Source of the DNA: Spirosoma arboris
Lineage (GTDB): Bacteria; Bacteroidota; Bacteroidia; Cytophagales; Spirosomataceae
Assembly (NCBI RefSeq): GCF_009754945.1
Contig: NZ_WPIN01000005.1
Span: 678,922-742,921 of the forward strand
Reading direction: 5' to 3'
Length of the DNA stretch: 64,000 nucleotides
In this document: in pieces, positions 26,783 through 35,612 of the stretch
Numbering within the stretch: position 1 is the stretch's first letter
Layout of the letters: each line of letters opens with the position of its first letter
Translations under genes and position numbers: made by a program
Notes under the pieces: generated by a model
The model's input: only the letters and a program-made list of their open reading frames with translations
The model's database searches: none
Told to the model about the DNA's origin: nothing

Positions 26783-27841
26783 TTACCAGTTGGCCCGACG
26801 CAATTTTTCTGGTTGTAGCACCCGAATACTGCCCCCACTTACGTCAATCAGTCCGTCCTGTTTAAATTCACTAAGTGTCCGAATCAGCGACTCAGTGGCG
26901 GTGCCGATAACGGCGGCCAGATCATCGCGGGACAGTTGGATAGGTGGAGCGGGCTCGCCCGTTGGCAAGGGTGCCTGAAGCCGTAAGAGTGCATCGGCCA
27001 CACGCCGACGGAGTGAGCTATAGGCCATACCCAGTAACTGATCCTCTTTTTCGCTCACGCGACCAGCCAATAGTCGTACAAATTGCCGACCGACTTCGGG
27101 TTGGGTTGTCAGAAGTTGCAGGAAATCCTGCTTCGGAATATAGATCAGCTCAGCGTCATCGAGTGTTAGGGCAGAGTCGGTGTAGACTGTTTCTTCGAGT
27201 AGGGCTAAGTCGCCAAAAAATTCGCCTGGGCCATACAAACCCGTTACTAATTCTTTACCGTCGTTATTCGTACGTGTAGTTTTGACCCGGCCACTTTTCA
27301 AAAAATAGAGCCGTATGGGTTCATCACCTTCGGTATAAACAAATTGCTTTTTGGCAACATGGTGCGTTTTTCGATCGGCCGATAAACCTTGCAAACCACC
27401 CGTTGTATGAGCGTCATCCAGGAATTGGGTGAGTCCTTCCCGTTGTAGATCATATCGCTCGGCCTGAAGCTTAGTGAATCGATTGAGCCGTCCCTCCACT
27501 GCACTAAGCAATTCGGTGTCATCAAACGGTTTGGTCAGGTAGTCATCGGCGCCCAGTTCCATACCTTTCCGGAAATCGCCCCGTTCAGATTTAGCCGTCA
27601 GAAAAATGAATGGAATGCCATTGAGTTCTGGGTTTTTATTGACAATGTGCAATACGCCATAGCCGTCCAGAACAGGCATCATTATGTCGCAGATAATCAG
27701 ATCAGGATGATCGGCGAGTGCCTGTTCAACGCCAGTTTTTCCGTTTTCGGCGGTTAGAACCCGATAGCCCGCCAATTCTAAAATTTCAGCCGTATTCTCC
27801 CGAATATCGGTATTATCTTCAATGATCAGGATAGTTTTCAT
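26783..27841 (-). CDS. Response regulator with receiver and CRP/FNR DNA-binding domains
   Basis: A 352-residue fusion regulator. I start at ATG 27841 (MKTILIIEDNTDIREN), the standard receiver start; an upstream ATG at 27874 would add eleven Phe/Leu-rich residues. Receiver: acidic pair ED, phospho-acceptor Asp in LIICDIMMPVLDG, Thr in FLTAK, Lys in LTKPFDD. Residues about 165-265 form a cyclic-nucleotide-type sensor domain (GDEPIRLYFLKSGRVKT, GEFFGDLALLEE), followed by an HTH_Crp domain (LSRDDLAAVIGTATESLIRTLSEFKQDGLID). No FNR-type cysteine cluster is present. Its start overlaps the kinase gene by 23 bp, so the two form a translationally coupled pair. Confidence 0.92.
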   Translation of the reverse strand: MKTILIIEDNTDIRENTAEILELAGYRVLTAENGKTGVEQALADHPDLIICDIMMPVLDGYGVLHIVNKNPELNGIPFIFLTAKSERGDFRKGMELGADDYLTKPFDDTELLSAVEGRLNRFTKLQAERYDLQREGLTQFLDDAHTTGGLQGLSADRKTHHVAKKQFVYTEGDEPIRLYFLKSGRVKTTRTNNDGKELVTGLYGPGEFFGDLALLEETVYTDSALTLDDAELIYIPKQDFLQLLTTQPEVGRQFVRLLAGRVSEKEDQLLGMAYSSLRRRVADALLRLQAPLPTGEPAPPIQLSRDDLAAVIGTATESLIRTLSEFKQDGLIDVSGGSIRVLQPEKLRRANW

Positions 27842-29036
27842 GAGGAAGAAAAAGAGTAACTGTTGTGCCCTCACCTAACTGGCTGGTCAATTCGATGGTG
27901 CCATTCAGCAGTTCGAGGTAGCGGGCAACAATATGTAGCCCCAAGCCGGTTCCGGCAAAATTGGTCGCATTTTTAGCTCTAAAGAAACGCTCGAATAAGT
28001 GTTTCTGATCATCGGCCGAAATGCCAATACCGTTGTCCTGAATAGTAATTTTCAGATCGGTATCCCGACACTGGATGCGCACCAAAACAGTTTGATTGTC
28101 AGACGAATATTTAATTGCATTCGACAGCAGATTGACCAGAATTTTCCGTAGTAATGACGGATCAGTACGTACTGGATGCGGACAATCGAACTGGGTTTCA
28201 ATTTGCTGCCCGGCCTTTAAACTACCTTGCAAATCAGCAAGTGCTTCATCAACCAATGTAGGCAACTCGATCCATGAAAAGGTGGCCTCAATGCGCCCTT
28301 CTTCGAGCCGACCCACGGATAAAAATTCCTCCAGAATATCGTTCAGATGGTTGACCGACGCTTTAATCCGTTGAATGTGCCGGATTCGCTTGTCCTGTTG
28401 ATCGGCAGCGGTATATTTTTCAATGAGTGAGGCCGACGTAAGAACAGCACTCAATGGTGTTCGGAACTCGTGTGACGCCATCGACACAAATCGGGATTTC
28501 AACTCACCCAGTTCACGTTCGGCAGCTAAGGCTTTTGCCAGTTCATCTTTCGATTGTTCGAGTTGATGCAGAGTGGCCATCAACGCATGCGTACGGTCAA
28601 CTACTTTCTGCTCCAGTTCGGTATTGAGTTGCTCAATACGGCCTTTCTGCTCCAGCAAGGTTTGCTCAGCTTCCTTCTTGGCGGTAATATCAATGATGTA
28701 GCCTACGGCCAGAATCGCCCCTTCCCGATAGAAATAACTCAGGCTAATCTCCGCCGGAAACACCGATCCGTCTTTGCGTTTCGCGAACAGATCACGACCA
28801 TGCCCCATAGCTCGTACTTGCGGATCGGCATTGAACGAGGCTCGCAACTGGGCATGGCGACCCGCTACCGAATCGGGCACGAGCGCATCGACAGATACAT
28901 CATTCATCTCATCTTCAGTATACCCAAACAACATGCGGGCATACCGATTCGACGACACAATACGGCCCTGTTCATCCGAAACAATGATGCCAATCGTAGC
29001 ATGCGTAAATACAGCCTCAAATGAGTCGTCAAACAT
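27819..29036 (-). CDS. PAS-domain sensor histidine kinase
   Basis: A soluble kinase of about 405 residues; ATG 29036 (MFDDSFEAVF) is preferred over 29060. The PAS domain covers about residues 8-120 (HATIGIIVSDEQGRIVSSN, LFGYTEDEM, RKDGSVFPAEIS). A coiled coil (about 125-190) leads to the HisKA box SMASHEFRTPLSAVL, then N box NLLSNAIKYS, G1 DNGIGIS and G2 GTGLGLHIV. There are no membrane segments, so it senses an internal signal; no heme- or flavin-binding residue can be claimed. It overlaps the receiver-CRP gene by 23 bp, which names its partner. Confidence 0.92.
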   Translation of the reverse strand: MFDDSFEAVFTHATIGIIVSDEQGRIVSSNRYARMLFGYTEDEMNDVSVDALVPDSVAGRHAQLRASFNADPQVRAMGHGRDLFAKRKDGSVFPAEISLSYFYREGAILAVGYIIDITAKKEAEQTLLEQKGRIEQLNTELEQKVVDRTHALMATLHQLEQSKDELAKALAAERELGELKSRFVSMASHEFRTPLSAVLTSASLIEKYTAADQQDKRIRHIQRIKASVNHLNDILEEFLSVGRLEEGRIEATFSWIELPTLVDEALADLQGSLKAGQQIETQFDCPHPVRTDPSLLRKILVNLLSNAIKYSSDNQTVLVRIQCRDTDLKITIQDNGIGISADDQKHLFERFFRAKNATNFAGTGLGLHIVARYLELLNGTIELTSQLGEGTTVTLFLPHENYPDH

Positions 29037-29174
29037 GGTAGTCAATCTTTCTGATTGCAAAGTAAACGCCAGTGCAGCGAAAGCAGCTGACTAAAATCAG
29101 TTTTTCTCTTGATCTGTCTCACCGTTCGCTACTGATAAGCAGGCCAATTTTGAGTCATTAACCGGCTTATTGTC

Positions 29175-29489
29175 ATGGCACCTTCTTCTTCGTTGCTGAC
29201 GGATTCACCTCAACGGCCTGTGCTGCTGATTTTTACGTCTGCATCTTCCACTCAACGGGTCGAAATAGACCAGCTTCTGGAAAAGGCACAAACTGTACTA
29301 AATCCAACCGTAAAGATCATGCGCGTCAGCGAAACAACGCATCCTGAAGTGGTCCGTAGTTTTGGCTTTACGTCGCTACCTGCTTTTGTCTTGCTTCAAC
29401 AGGGACTGGAATTATGGCGCTACTCAGGGCCTGTCGATAATCCCGAGCTTTTTCACCAAATGGATCAGACTTTTCTTAAAACCCATTAA
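29175..29489 (+). CDS. Thioredoxin-fold protein lacking the CxxC motif
   Basis: A 104-residue protein with the thioredoxin layout: VLLIFTSASSTQRVEIDQLLEKA in place of the WCGPC strand-helix, a VKIMRVSETTHPEVVRSFGFTSLPAFVLL segment with the conserved cis-Pro (SLPAF), and the C-terminal WRYSGPVDNPELF. Both active-site cysteines are absent (SASST), so it cannot do dithiol exchange and probably acts as a binding or scaffold protein. It is divergent from the kinase gene and 12 bp upstream of a coiled-coil protein gene. Confidence 0.7.
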   Translation: MAPSSSLLTDSPQRPVLLIFTSASSTQRVEIDQLLEKAQTVLNPTVKIMRVSETTHPEVVRSFGFTSLPAFVLLQQGLELWRYSGPVDNPELFHQMDQTFLKTH

Positions 29490-29501
29490 CCGCAAATCTG
29501 C

Positions 29502-29921
29502 ATGAACTCAGCAGCCTCCATTCATCCACTTCGTTTGGCAGAAACGACGACTTCCTGCCAGCACGACCACCAGCACTGGCAACAAATTATTCATCAGCAG
29601 GCAGAGGAAATTCGCCAGCTTCGATCGCTATTGCTCGAAGTCATGAATTTGTATAACTGCCGTAGCCTGCGCCACGACGCGGTTGATTACTACCGGGATC
29701 TGAACCACCTGCAAACCAAACTCGACCGACTGAATCGGGATATGATTTGTGAAGGGGTTGAGTGTCCCGCCAATCCTCAGCAACCAGCCTGTACAGATAC
29801 TCGTTTTGGTTTATCGACCACCATTGAGCGTCATGCTACGGCACTTGCCAGCGAATTTTCCCGAATAAAAGATGGTTGCCTTCAGTTCCTGTCGGGCATG
29901 ATGAGTCTGAATTTGCTCTAG
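29502..29921 (+). CDS. Small coiled-coil protein of unknown function
   Basis: A 139-residue protein with no recognised family. Residues about 20-85 are helical and heptad-like (HQHWQQIIHQQAEEIRQLRSLLLEVMNLY, YYRDLNHLQTKLDRLNRDMI), with four cysteines: one near residue 19, one near 53, and a pair in ICEGVEC. It follows the thioredoxin-like gene by 12 bp and likely shares its transcript, so the two may work together. No signal peptide or membrane segment is seen. Confidence 0.5.
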   Translation: MNSAASIHPLRLAETTTSCQHDHQHWQQIIHQQAEEIRQLRSLLLEVMNLYNCRSLRHDAVDYYRDLNHLQTKLDRLNRDMICEGVECPANPQQPACTDTRFGLSTTIERHATALASEFSRIKDGCLQFLSGMMSLNLL

Positions 29922-29951
29922 GAATTAAGAAAACTACCGTTCGATTGCCTG

Positions 29952-32900
29952 TCAATAGCTAATCTCAAACGAATAATCCCCTGAACCTAACGGAATCATT
30001 ATCTGACCATTGGCCTGGCTAATGCCTTTCCACTGAGCAATCGGTTTCCCATGTTCAGTGATTTGATTTAGGCGTTGGGCGGGCAGATAAAGCGTAGCGG
30101 TGGTATTAGCAGGAAGTGTCGTTTTATAAATCCATTTCGTGCCATCAATTTTCCATTCGCTGCTGATCCGTCCATAATTTGAGTCATAATACCCTTTGGC
30201 AAAGGTCATTTTTTTAGTCGGATCAGGAATTGGCTTTAGGATAATTTCCTTAAAGCCAGCCTGCTGCGGATGCCGTTGAATTCCCAGGGAATGGTTATAC
30301 ATCCAGGCAGCCACAGCCCCGAACGAATAATGGTTAAAGGAGTTCATGCTATTGTTGCCGCCGAACCCATTCTCAACGGTATACGAATTCAGCCGCTCCC
30401 AAATGGAGGTCGCTCCGTTAACGACAGAATAAAGCCAGGACGGATACTCCTGCTGTTGCAACAATCGGTAAGCAATCGCCGAACGGTCGTTTTCGGAAAG
30501 CGCGTCGGTTATCGAGGCTGTCCCAATAAAGCCAGTCATTAACGAATAGGCTGGGCGTTCGACACCCGAGTCATCTTTATTTTTGCGTTCAATCGTTTCG
30601 GCCAAATACCGAACACCGAACGGCTTATTTTCATCATTGAACAAGCCCAGTGCCAGTGGAATGGCATATGAGGCCTGGGTGTCGATCAATTGGCCTTTAT
30701 CTGATTTCTGGGCTTGTTGCTGCTCATTAGGTGGCCCCATAAAACCCGTTCGTACGCCCGATTTTATGGTCTTGTGCGTCGCTTTATCCAGGTAAATGTT
30801 ATTCCAGGCCGCTTTAATTTCGCTTTGTCGCTTCACAAACTGAGCTGCCTCGTCAGGTTTTCCCAGGAGGGTAGCTACTTTACCCATAATTTCCAGATCA
30901 TAGGCAAAATAGGCCATCCAAAACAACGTATTGTCATTTTTATTCCCCTCTGGACTCAACCAATCGCCCAGCGGACCCTCATTCAGAATACCGGTTTCTT
31001 TGTCAATTTTTGTTTCTAAAAACTGGACATACCGCTTCATGGCTTCGTAATGCTCATTTAGTAGGGCGACATCGCCATATTGACGATAAGTTTCCCAGGC
31101 CACTACAATGCCGGCACTTCCCCAAAGTGTACCCCCAAACCCACCACCCATCGGGGCCACATCGGTAAATCGGCCATTAGTTGCCTGTACATCCCTCATG
31201 GCCATGAGGTGCCTTCTCAGAAATAAATCGGCGTTGGTCAGGTAGGTGGCACTTTTGGAAAACACCGAAATATCGCCACTCCATCCCATGCGTTCGTTAC
31301 GAGCTGGCGTGTCGGTTGGAATGGACAGAAAATTACTCCGTAAGGACCAGGTGATATTTTGCCAGAGTTTATTTACGAGCGGATTCGATGTCTCATAACT
31401 CGACGCAAGTTGGGAGACTGAGCTAATGACCAGCCCTTTAATGTTAGCTACTGGAATGGCCTGCTCAAGGCCTGTTATTTCCAGATATCGGTAGCCATGA
31501 AACGTAAATCGGGGTTGAATGGTCTCATCTCCCCCTTTCAATGTATAAAGATCCTGCGTGAGGGCAGCCCGGATATTTTCCATCATTACCATACCTTCAT
31601 TACCCTTGTAATCAGGCAGATTTGGGTATTTTACTTCGGCATATCGCAGTGTAACAATTTGTCCTTTTTTACCATTTTTGATCAAAATCTGCGGAACACC
31701 TACCATGTTCTGGCCCATATCATAGACAAAAACGCCCGGCCGAACTGTCTCTATTTTCTGGGCGGTCAGCGTCTTAACGATGGTTGCATTAGCCCCCATT
31801 TGACCAACGAGCTGGGCATCCTTGTAATCAAAGGTGGATGTTCTTCCCATGCCATCTTTAAAGGTCCCCATATAAGCTGTACCTTCCAAAGGTACGTCCA
31901 CCGCTGATTTCCAACCCTTAGCCAGATAAGTTGGTAATGACCAGCCTTTTATGCCTGCTTCTTTGGTTCCATCGTAGACTTCGCCCTGAAAGAACGAGCC
32001 ATACCGGATAGGTCCATCATTGAAAAACTGCCACGTTGACGGATCAGAAGTAATCATCTGTTCGGTTCCGTCCGCGTAGGTAATAAGCAGCTTGCTCAAT
32101 AGTGATTGACGATCACCAAAGTAATTCCAGCTTTCACCGCTGTACGTAATATTGCCGCTCCACCATCCTTCGCTTAACCAAGCCCCAATCGCATTTTTCT
32201 GGCCCTGTTTGAGCTGGCCCGTTACGTCGTAGGTCTGATACATCTGATGCTTGTTGTACTGAGTTAGCCCTGGATTGAAGTAGTCATTGCTGATGCGACT
32301 GCCGTTGAGATACATTTCATAGATACCTCGCGCTGTAACGTATAAACGGGCTTTCGCAATGGGCTTTGTCTGCGTTGTAAAGACCGAACGGAGCATGGGA
32401 GCAGCATTTTTACTCGGATTAGCAATAATCAGGGCGCCCCCTTTAATTACATACCGCCCTTTGTCAACGGTAAGCTGAGGAGCGTTGAAAATGCTCTGGT
32501 GCGGTGGTTGTGTCAGGTTTTCTGTAAATAACGTATTGGCCGGAAAACGGTAGTTTTTTACCATCACTTCCGAAAAATAAACCGTTTGATTTTCTGGAGT
32601 CTTAAAGCCAATGTCGGCCAGCATAGGGAAGCTGATGTAGTTATTACCACTTCCGACCGGATTCAGGTTAAGTCCCCGTGCCGCAAAAGGAGAGGTTACC
32701 GGAGGAGCAGACTTATCAATTAGTTTGTTCGCTTCTCCATTTCCATCCACAAAAAATTCAAACAACCCAAAGTTACATTCGGCAAATATGGTATGTTTCT
32801 CATACTTATTGGCCTGGTTAATGAGCGCCTGGGGAATCTCGAAGCGCTTAAACGGTACATCGGGCTTATCATCATTAGTATAGCCAGCCCGGTAAATAGT

Positions 32901-33569
32901 CAATGTAGCAACGCCATCAGGCGTATTGCTCACCTTCGAAATATCCAGCTCTACTGCGATATAGCTCTCGTTAGGCGCATTTTTTCGGCCCATCAGATTG
33001 AGGCTACTGTTCATCAGACGGCGATCATTCGCGCCGAAAATAAACGACCCTTTCGTGCTACTGGTTGCCTGGTCGAACTGAATACCAAATTGAAACTTAT
33101 ATACGGACAGGTAATGCGAAAAGAAAACCAGGTCTTCATTACCACCGCCAATCCAGTGGGCACCCGACCAGGCTGAAAGGTCTGAGTTCATCAAGCCAGT
33201 TTCGAACCAGGATGTGCTGGTTGCCATCTGATCATTGTTGTCCCAAACCGTTACTTTCCAGTTGTAGCGAGTAGTTGGTTGAAGTGCAGGACCACCATAG
33301 GCGATACCATGTGACAGGCCTGAACTCACTTTTTTCGAATCCCATACAAGCTGATTTTTCGAATCCGTTACCAGGAGTTGATATGCCTTTTGTGCATAGT
33401 TTCGTTTGGCATCCAGTGCTTTCATTTGCCAGCCAAAATGGGGCGTTGCCTGATCAATGCCCAACGGAGTTGACTGATAGTCAACAGTTAAATGATCAAT
33501 AGAAACAGTAGAAAAGGCGCTATTGAAGGCCAAAAGCAGGGAAAGAAACGTTAGGAGTAGAATTTTCAC
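29952..33569 (-). CDS. Secreted GH78 alpha-L-rhamnosidase
   Basis: A 1205-residue exported enzyme; the signal peptide ends near NSAFS. In order it shows an N-terminal Ig-like domain (LTVDYQSTPLGIDQATPHFGWQ), a concanavalin-like inserted region, the rhamnosidase N domain (ARLYVTARGIYEMYLNGSRISNDYFNPG), and the (alpha/alpha)6 catalytic domain with the GH78 signature DTPARNERMGWSGD and GPLGDWLSP. A C-terminal beta domain follows (GIQRHPQQAGFKEIILKP). It should release terminal alpha-L-rhamnose by inversion, in the periplasm or at the cell surface. It is divergent from an NrtR-type regulator, and two matching palindromes in the gap suggest sugar-responsive control. Confidence 0.93.
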   Translation of the reverse strand: MKILLLTFLSLLLAFNSAFSTVSIDHLTVDYQSTPLGIDQATPHFGWQMKALDAKRNYAQKAYQLLVTDSKNQLVWDSKKVSSGLSHGIAYGGPALQPTTRYNWKVTVWDNNDQMATSTSWFETGLMNSDLSAWSGAHWIGGGNEDLVFFSHYLSVYKFQFGIQFDQATSSTKGSFIFGANDRRLMNSSLNLMGRKNAPNESYIAVELDISKVSNTPDGVATLTIYRAGYTNDDKPDVPFKRFEIPQALINQANKYEKHTIFAECNFGLFEFFVDGNGEANKLIDKSAPPVTSPFAARGLNLNPVGSGNNYISFPMLADIGFKTPENQTVYFSEVMVKNYRFPANTLFTENLTQPPHQSIFNAPQLTVDKGRYVIKGGALIIANPSKNAAPMLRSVFTTQTKPIAKARLYVTARGIYEMYLNGSRISNDYFNPGLTQYNKHQMYQTYDVTGQLKQGQKNAIGAWLSEGWWSGNITYSGESWNYFGDRQSLLSKLLITYADGTEQMITSDPSTWQFFNDGPIRYGSFFQGEVYDGTKEAGIKGWSLPTYLAKGWKSAVDVPLEGTAYMGTFKDGMGRTSTFDYKDAQLVGQMGANATIVKTLTAQKIETVRPGVFVYDMGQNMVGVPQILIKNGKKGQIVTLRYAEVKYPNLPDYKGNEGMVMMENIRAALTQDLYTLKGGDETIQPRFTFHGYRYLEITGLEQAIPVANIKGLVISSVSQLASSYETSNPLVNKLWQNITWSLRSNFLSIPTDTPARNERMGWSGDISVFSKSATYLTNADLFLRRHLMAMRDVQATNGRFTDVAPMGGGFGGTLWGSAGIVVAWETYRQYGDVALLNEHYEAMKRYVQFLETKIDKETGILNEGPLGDWLSPEGNKNDNTLFWMAYFAYDLEIMGKVATLLGKPDEAAQFVKRQSEIKAAWNNIYLDKATHKTIKSGVRTGFMGPPNEQQQAQKSDKGQLIDTQASYAIPLALGLFNDENKPFGVRYLAETIERKNKDDSGVERPAYSLMTGFIGTASITDALSENDRSAIAYRLLQQQEYPSWLYSVVNGATSIWERLNSYTVENGFGGNNSMNSFNHYSFGAVAAWMYNHSLGIQRHPQQAGFKEIILKPIPDPTKKMTFAKGYYDSNYGRISSEWKIDGTKWIYKTTLPANTTATLYLPAQRLNQITEHGKPIAQWKGISQANGQIMIPLGSGDYSFEISY

Positions 33570-33701
33570 GCGAATGCTGATTACTTGAGATTTTTCGTTT
33601 GGATTCGTATAGGCAGACTATGGAAGGTCCTTCTGATTAGGGTTACTGGTTCAGGCGAAAGCTGTACAAGTCAGGGTGTATATGGGTAAAAACTATTATT
33701 T

Positions 33702-33714
33702 TATCAATTTGATA
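33702..33714. promoter_or_regulatory. Candidate operator 1 of the NrtR-type regulator
   Basis: TATCAATTTGATA is a perfect odd palindrome, extended leftward as ATTATTTTATCAA. It lies in the 251-bp gap between the rhamnosidase and regulator genes. Binding by the regulator is inferred. Confidence 0.55.
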
Positions 33715-33754
33715 CAATACTATTGAAAGGAAATGAATTCGCAAATTTTCATTA

Positions 33755-33767
33755 TGTCATTTTGATA
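33755..33767. promoter_or_regulatory. Candidate operator 2 of the NrtR-type regulator
   Basis: TGTCATTTTGATA, the inverted form of operator 1 with two changes. The outer extension (ATAAAATAAT) mirrors the ATTATTTTAT of site 1. The centres of the two sites are 53 bp apart, about five helical turns. Confidence 0.55.
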
Positions 33768-33820
33768 AAATAATTCCAAAACGGCTTATTCCTCGTAAAT
33801 TGTCCCTTTCATTTGCCTAG

Positions 33821-34567
33821 TTGAACCACATGCTTCGTCAGAGTGATCCCAGAGAAATTAACCCACAAGGGGAAGGATTAGTAAAAGGAGTAGCCGTTGA
33901 TCCGGTTATTTTCGGCTTTCATGAAAATCAGTTAAAAATACTGATCGTTGAACATACAGATACAGGTCTGTATGCCTTACCCGGCGGCTATATTCAGGAA
34001 ACAGAAGATGTCGACGATGCCGCAAAACGCATCCTTGCCATGCGAACGGGATTATCGGACGTTTATCTTCAGCAATTCCATGTCTTCGGGAAATATAACC
34101 GTAACAACCCCGATGTAATAAAGACAATCCTGCTTGGACAGGGTTTCCAGCCAACTGACGATCACTGGTCTCTCAAGCGATTTATCTCCATTGGCTATTA
34201 TGCGTTGGTCGATTATACGAAAACCAAACTCACGCTTGATCCAACAACGGGCAGTTGTGAATGGTACACGCTGGAGAATCTTCCCCCATTAATTCTGGAT
34301 CACCGCATCATCATCGAAAAAGCATTGGCTACGCTCCGAAGTAATCTCGACCAACTGCTCATCGCTTTCAATCTACTACCTGCCATGTTCACGATGGCCG
34401 AATTACACACCCTCTACGAAACCATTCTGGGAAAAAAGCTTTTGAACACAAATTTCCAGCGCAAGATGCTGAGTTTGGGTATTCTGGAGCGGATCGAGAA
34501 GAAGAAAACAGGAAAAGCGCATAAATCGCCTTACCTATATAGCTTCAGATCCAGTGAACCAGAGTAA
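33821..34567 (+). CDS. NrtR-family transcriptional regulator (degenerate Nudix plus winged helix)
   Basis: A 248-residue regulator. Residues about 20-165 are a Nudix fold (VDPVIFGFHENQLKILIVEHTDTGLYALPGGYI), but the Nudix box reads ETEDVDDAAKRILAMRTGL and lacks the Glu pair of REUxEE, so catalysis is unlikely. Residues about 185-240 form the winged helix typical of NrtR (FTMAELHTLYETILGKKLLNTNFQRKML, KGKAHKSPYLY-like end). In Bacteroidota such proteins control sugar-catabolic genes such as arabinose loci. Its divergent neighbour is a rhamnosidase, so rhamnose or a related pentose/hexose effector is a reasonable inference. Confidence 0.85.
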   Translation: MNHMLRQSDPREINPQGEGLVKGVAVDPVIFGFHENQLKILIVEHTDTGLYALPGGYIQETEDVDDAAKRILAMRTGLSDVYLQQFHVFGKYNRNNPDVIKTILLGQGFQPTDDHWSLKRFISIGYYALVDYTKTKLTLDPTTGSCEWYTLENLPPLILDHRIIIEKALATLRSNLDQLLIAFNLLPAMFTMAELHTLYETILGKKLLNTNFQRKMLSLGILERIEKKKTGKAHKSPYLYSFRSSEPE

Positions 34568-34591
34568 ACAGGCTTTGCGCTGCCACAAAAA

Positions 34592-34614
34592 TTATTTAGA
34601 AAAAATCTAAATAA
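34592..34614. promoter_or_regulatory. Fur box, perfect 9-5-9 palindrome
   Basis: TTATTTAGA-aaaaa-TCTAAATAA. Both half-sites are perfect, and five more versions occur before other iron-related genes in the window. It ends 12 bp upstream of the -33 element of the small-gene cluster promoter. Confidence 0.75.
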
Positions 34615-34626
34615 AGTAGTCAACTA

Positions 34627-34658
34627 TTTGGAATGAATATAAACAAGAATTACGTTTG
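34627..34658 (+). promoter_or_regulatory. Bacteroidota-type promoter of the four-gene cluster
   Basis: TTTG (34627-34630), 20-nt spacer, TACGTTTG (34651-34658): an exact match to the TTTG/TAnnTTTG consensus of the primary sigma factor of this phylum. It implies a leader of about 195 nt before the first gene at 34861. Confidence 0.65.
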
Positions 34659-34860
34659 TCAAGAATTTAGCTGACGTTAAATCTCGGATACCTGTCATAT
34701 TCTGGCTCAAAATGCTATGGGTCATGTAATCATGTTTGGCATCCGATTCAGTTCATTAATAAAACTCGATTGAGTGTACCAAGCCCTAAGCGTGGTGGCC
34801 GCTGTTTCGGACTTGCTCTAAATACATCGGTCGCCCGCTCAGGCACAAAACAGGATACTC

Positions 34861-35208
34861 ATGAACAATCGGATAAAATGTCCTCTACAATTGGCCCGAA
34901 CCAGGCAGGGGGAAATTGTATTGCATACGGATACAGAATTCCAATATGCATTTACGTTTGGCTCACTGCACCGGCTTCTAACCGCCGAGCAATTCCATCT
35001 GCTTCATAACTCTGCCCTAAGCGTTGACTTGGGTAAGTTATCGACTCAAACCGGTCAACAGACTAGCGAAACGACGCCACCAACGGCGCTCATCTTTACA
35101 TTATTTGGGTCACTGACCCGTTCCGAACTTTTAGAGCTAAAAAATCTACTGGGCAAAGCGGCTTTACTGGTCACAACATTAGCAAGAGCTTATCATCATG
35201 TTAATTAG
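34861..35208 (+). CDS. DUF6686-like small protein A (heme/iron locus)
   Basis: A 115-residue soluble protein, first of four consecutive small genes that share a layout: an N-terminal beta pair ending in an F-x-F/G-S/N-x-x-x-x-L motif (here EFQYAFTFGSLHRLLTAEQFHLLHN) and a C-terminal strand-helix (TALIFTLFGSLTRSELLELKNLLGKAALLVTTLARAY). This copy lacks the CxxC-like cysteines present in the next two. I assign it to the DUF6686-like group of Bacteroidota from memory of the pattern, not from a search. A Fur box and exact promoter precede it, so it should be iron-repressed. Confidence 0.6.
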   Translation: MNNRIKCPLQLARTRQGEIVLHTDTEFQYAFTFGSLHRLLTAEQFHLLHNSALSVDLGKLSTQTGQQTSETTPPTALIFTLFGSLTRSELLELKNLLGKAALLVTTLARAYHHVN

Positions 35209-35251
35209 TAAGGCGACTAAATAGGGCGATCACATATCACATTGTCTAGTT

Positions 35252-35587
35252 ATGGCACATCACCATCATTTCCGAACAATTGCTCAGAACGATCTTGGCT
35301 ACGTGGGTATTTGCTCGTCTTGCGGTATACTTAATGTGGCGTTTCAGAACTCCTTGTTTTGCCTGACCCTTGATCAGTTCAAAGCATTTGCCGAAATCAT
35401 GCATGACCGGCTCGATATGCGCCCCTTCTGCACAACCCATGGAAAAGAGTTGTTGCTTACCACGCCTATGCCTAATTATTTTCTGCTATTCACTGAAGAT
35501 GAGCTGGATCTATTCTGTGAACTATTGACAGAAGTAGCCCCAGTACTGGAAGCTGAACGGATTCTGGCATTGGGCTCTATGAACTAA
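35252..35587 (+). CDS. DUF6686-like small protein B with CxxC motif
   Basis: A 111-residue protein. The N-terminal beta unit is GYVGICSSCGILNVAFQNSLFCLTLDQFKAFAEIM, with CxxC and a third Cys; the C-terminal unit is NYFLLFTEDELDLFCELLTEVAPVLEAERIL. It also has an N-terminal HHHH run (residues 3-6) that could bind metal or heme. There is no signal peptide, so it is cytoplasmic. It lies 43 bp after protein A and 25 bp before protein C, one transcript. Of the four it is closest to the usual form of the family. Function unknown; iron or heme handling is inferred from context. Confidence 0.7.
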   Translation: MAHHHHFRTIAQNDLGYVGICSSCGILNVAFQNSLFCLTLDQFKAFAEIMHDRLDMRPFCTTHGKELLLTTPMPNYFLLFTEDELDLFCELLTEVAPVLEAERILALGSMN

Positions 35588-35612
35588 CTCCCCTACAATA
35601 ACCTGAACTGCT

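Noticed and set aside
34770..35009. A 79-codon frame ahead of and overlapping the first small gene of the heme cluster.
   Set aside because: It overlaps the better-supported frame starting at 34861 and has no recognisable features; the start context is weak.
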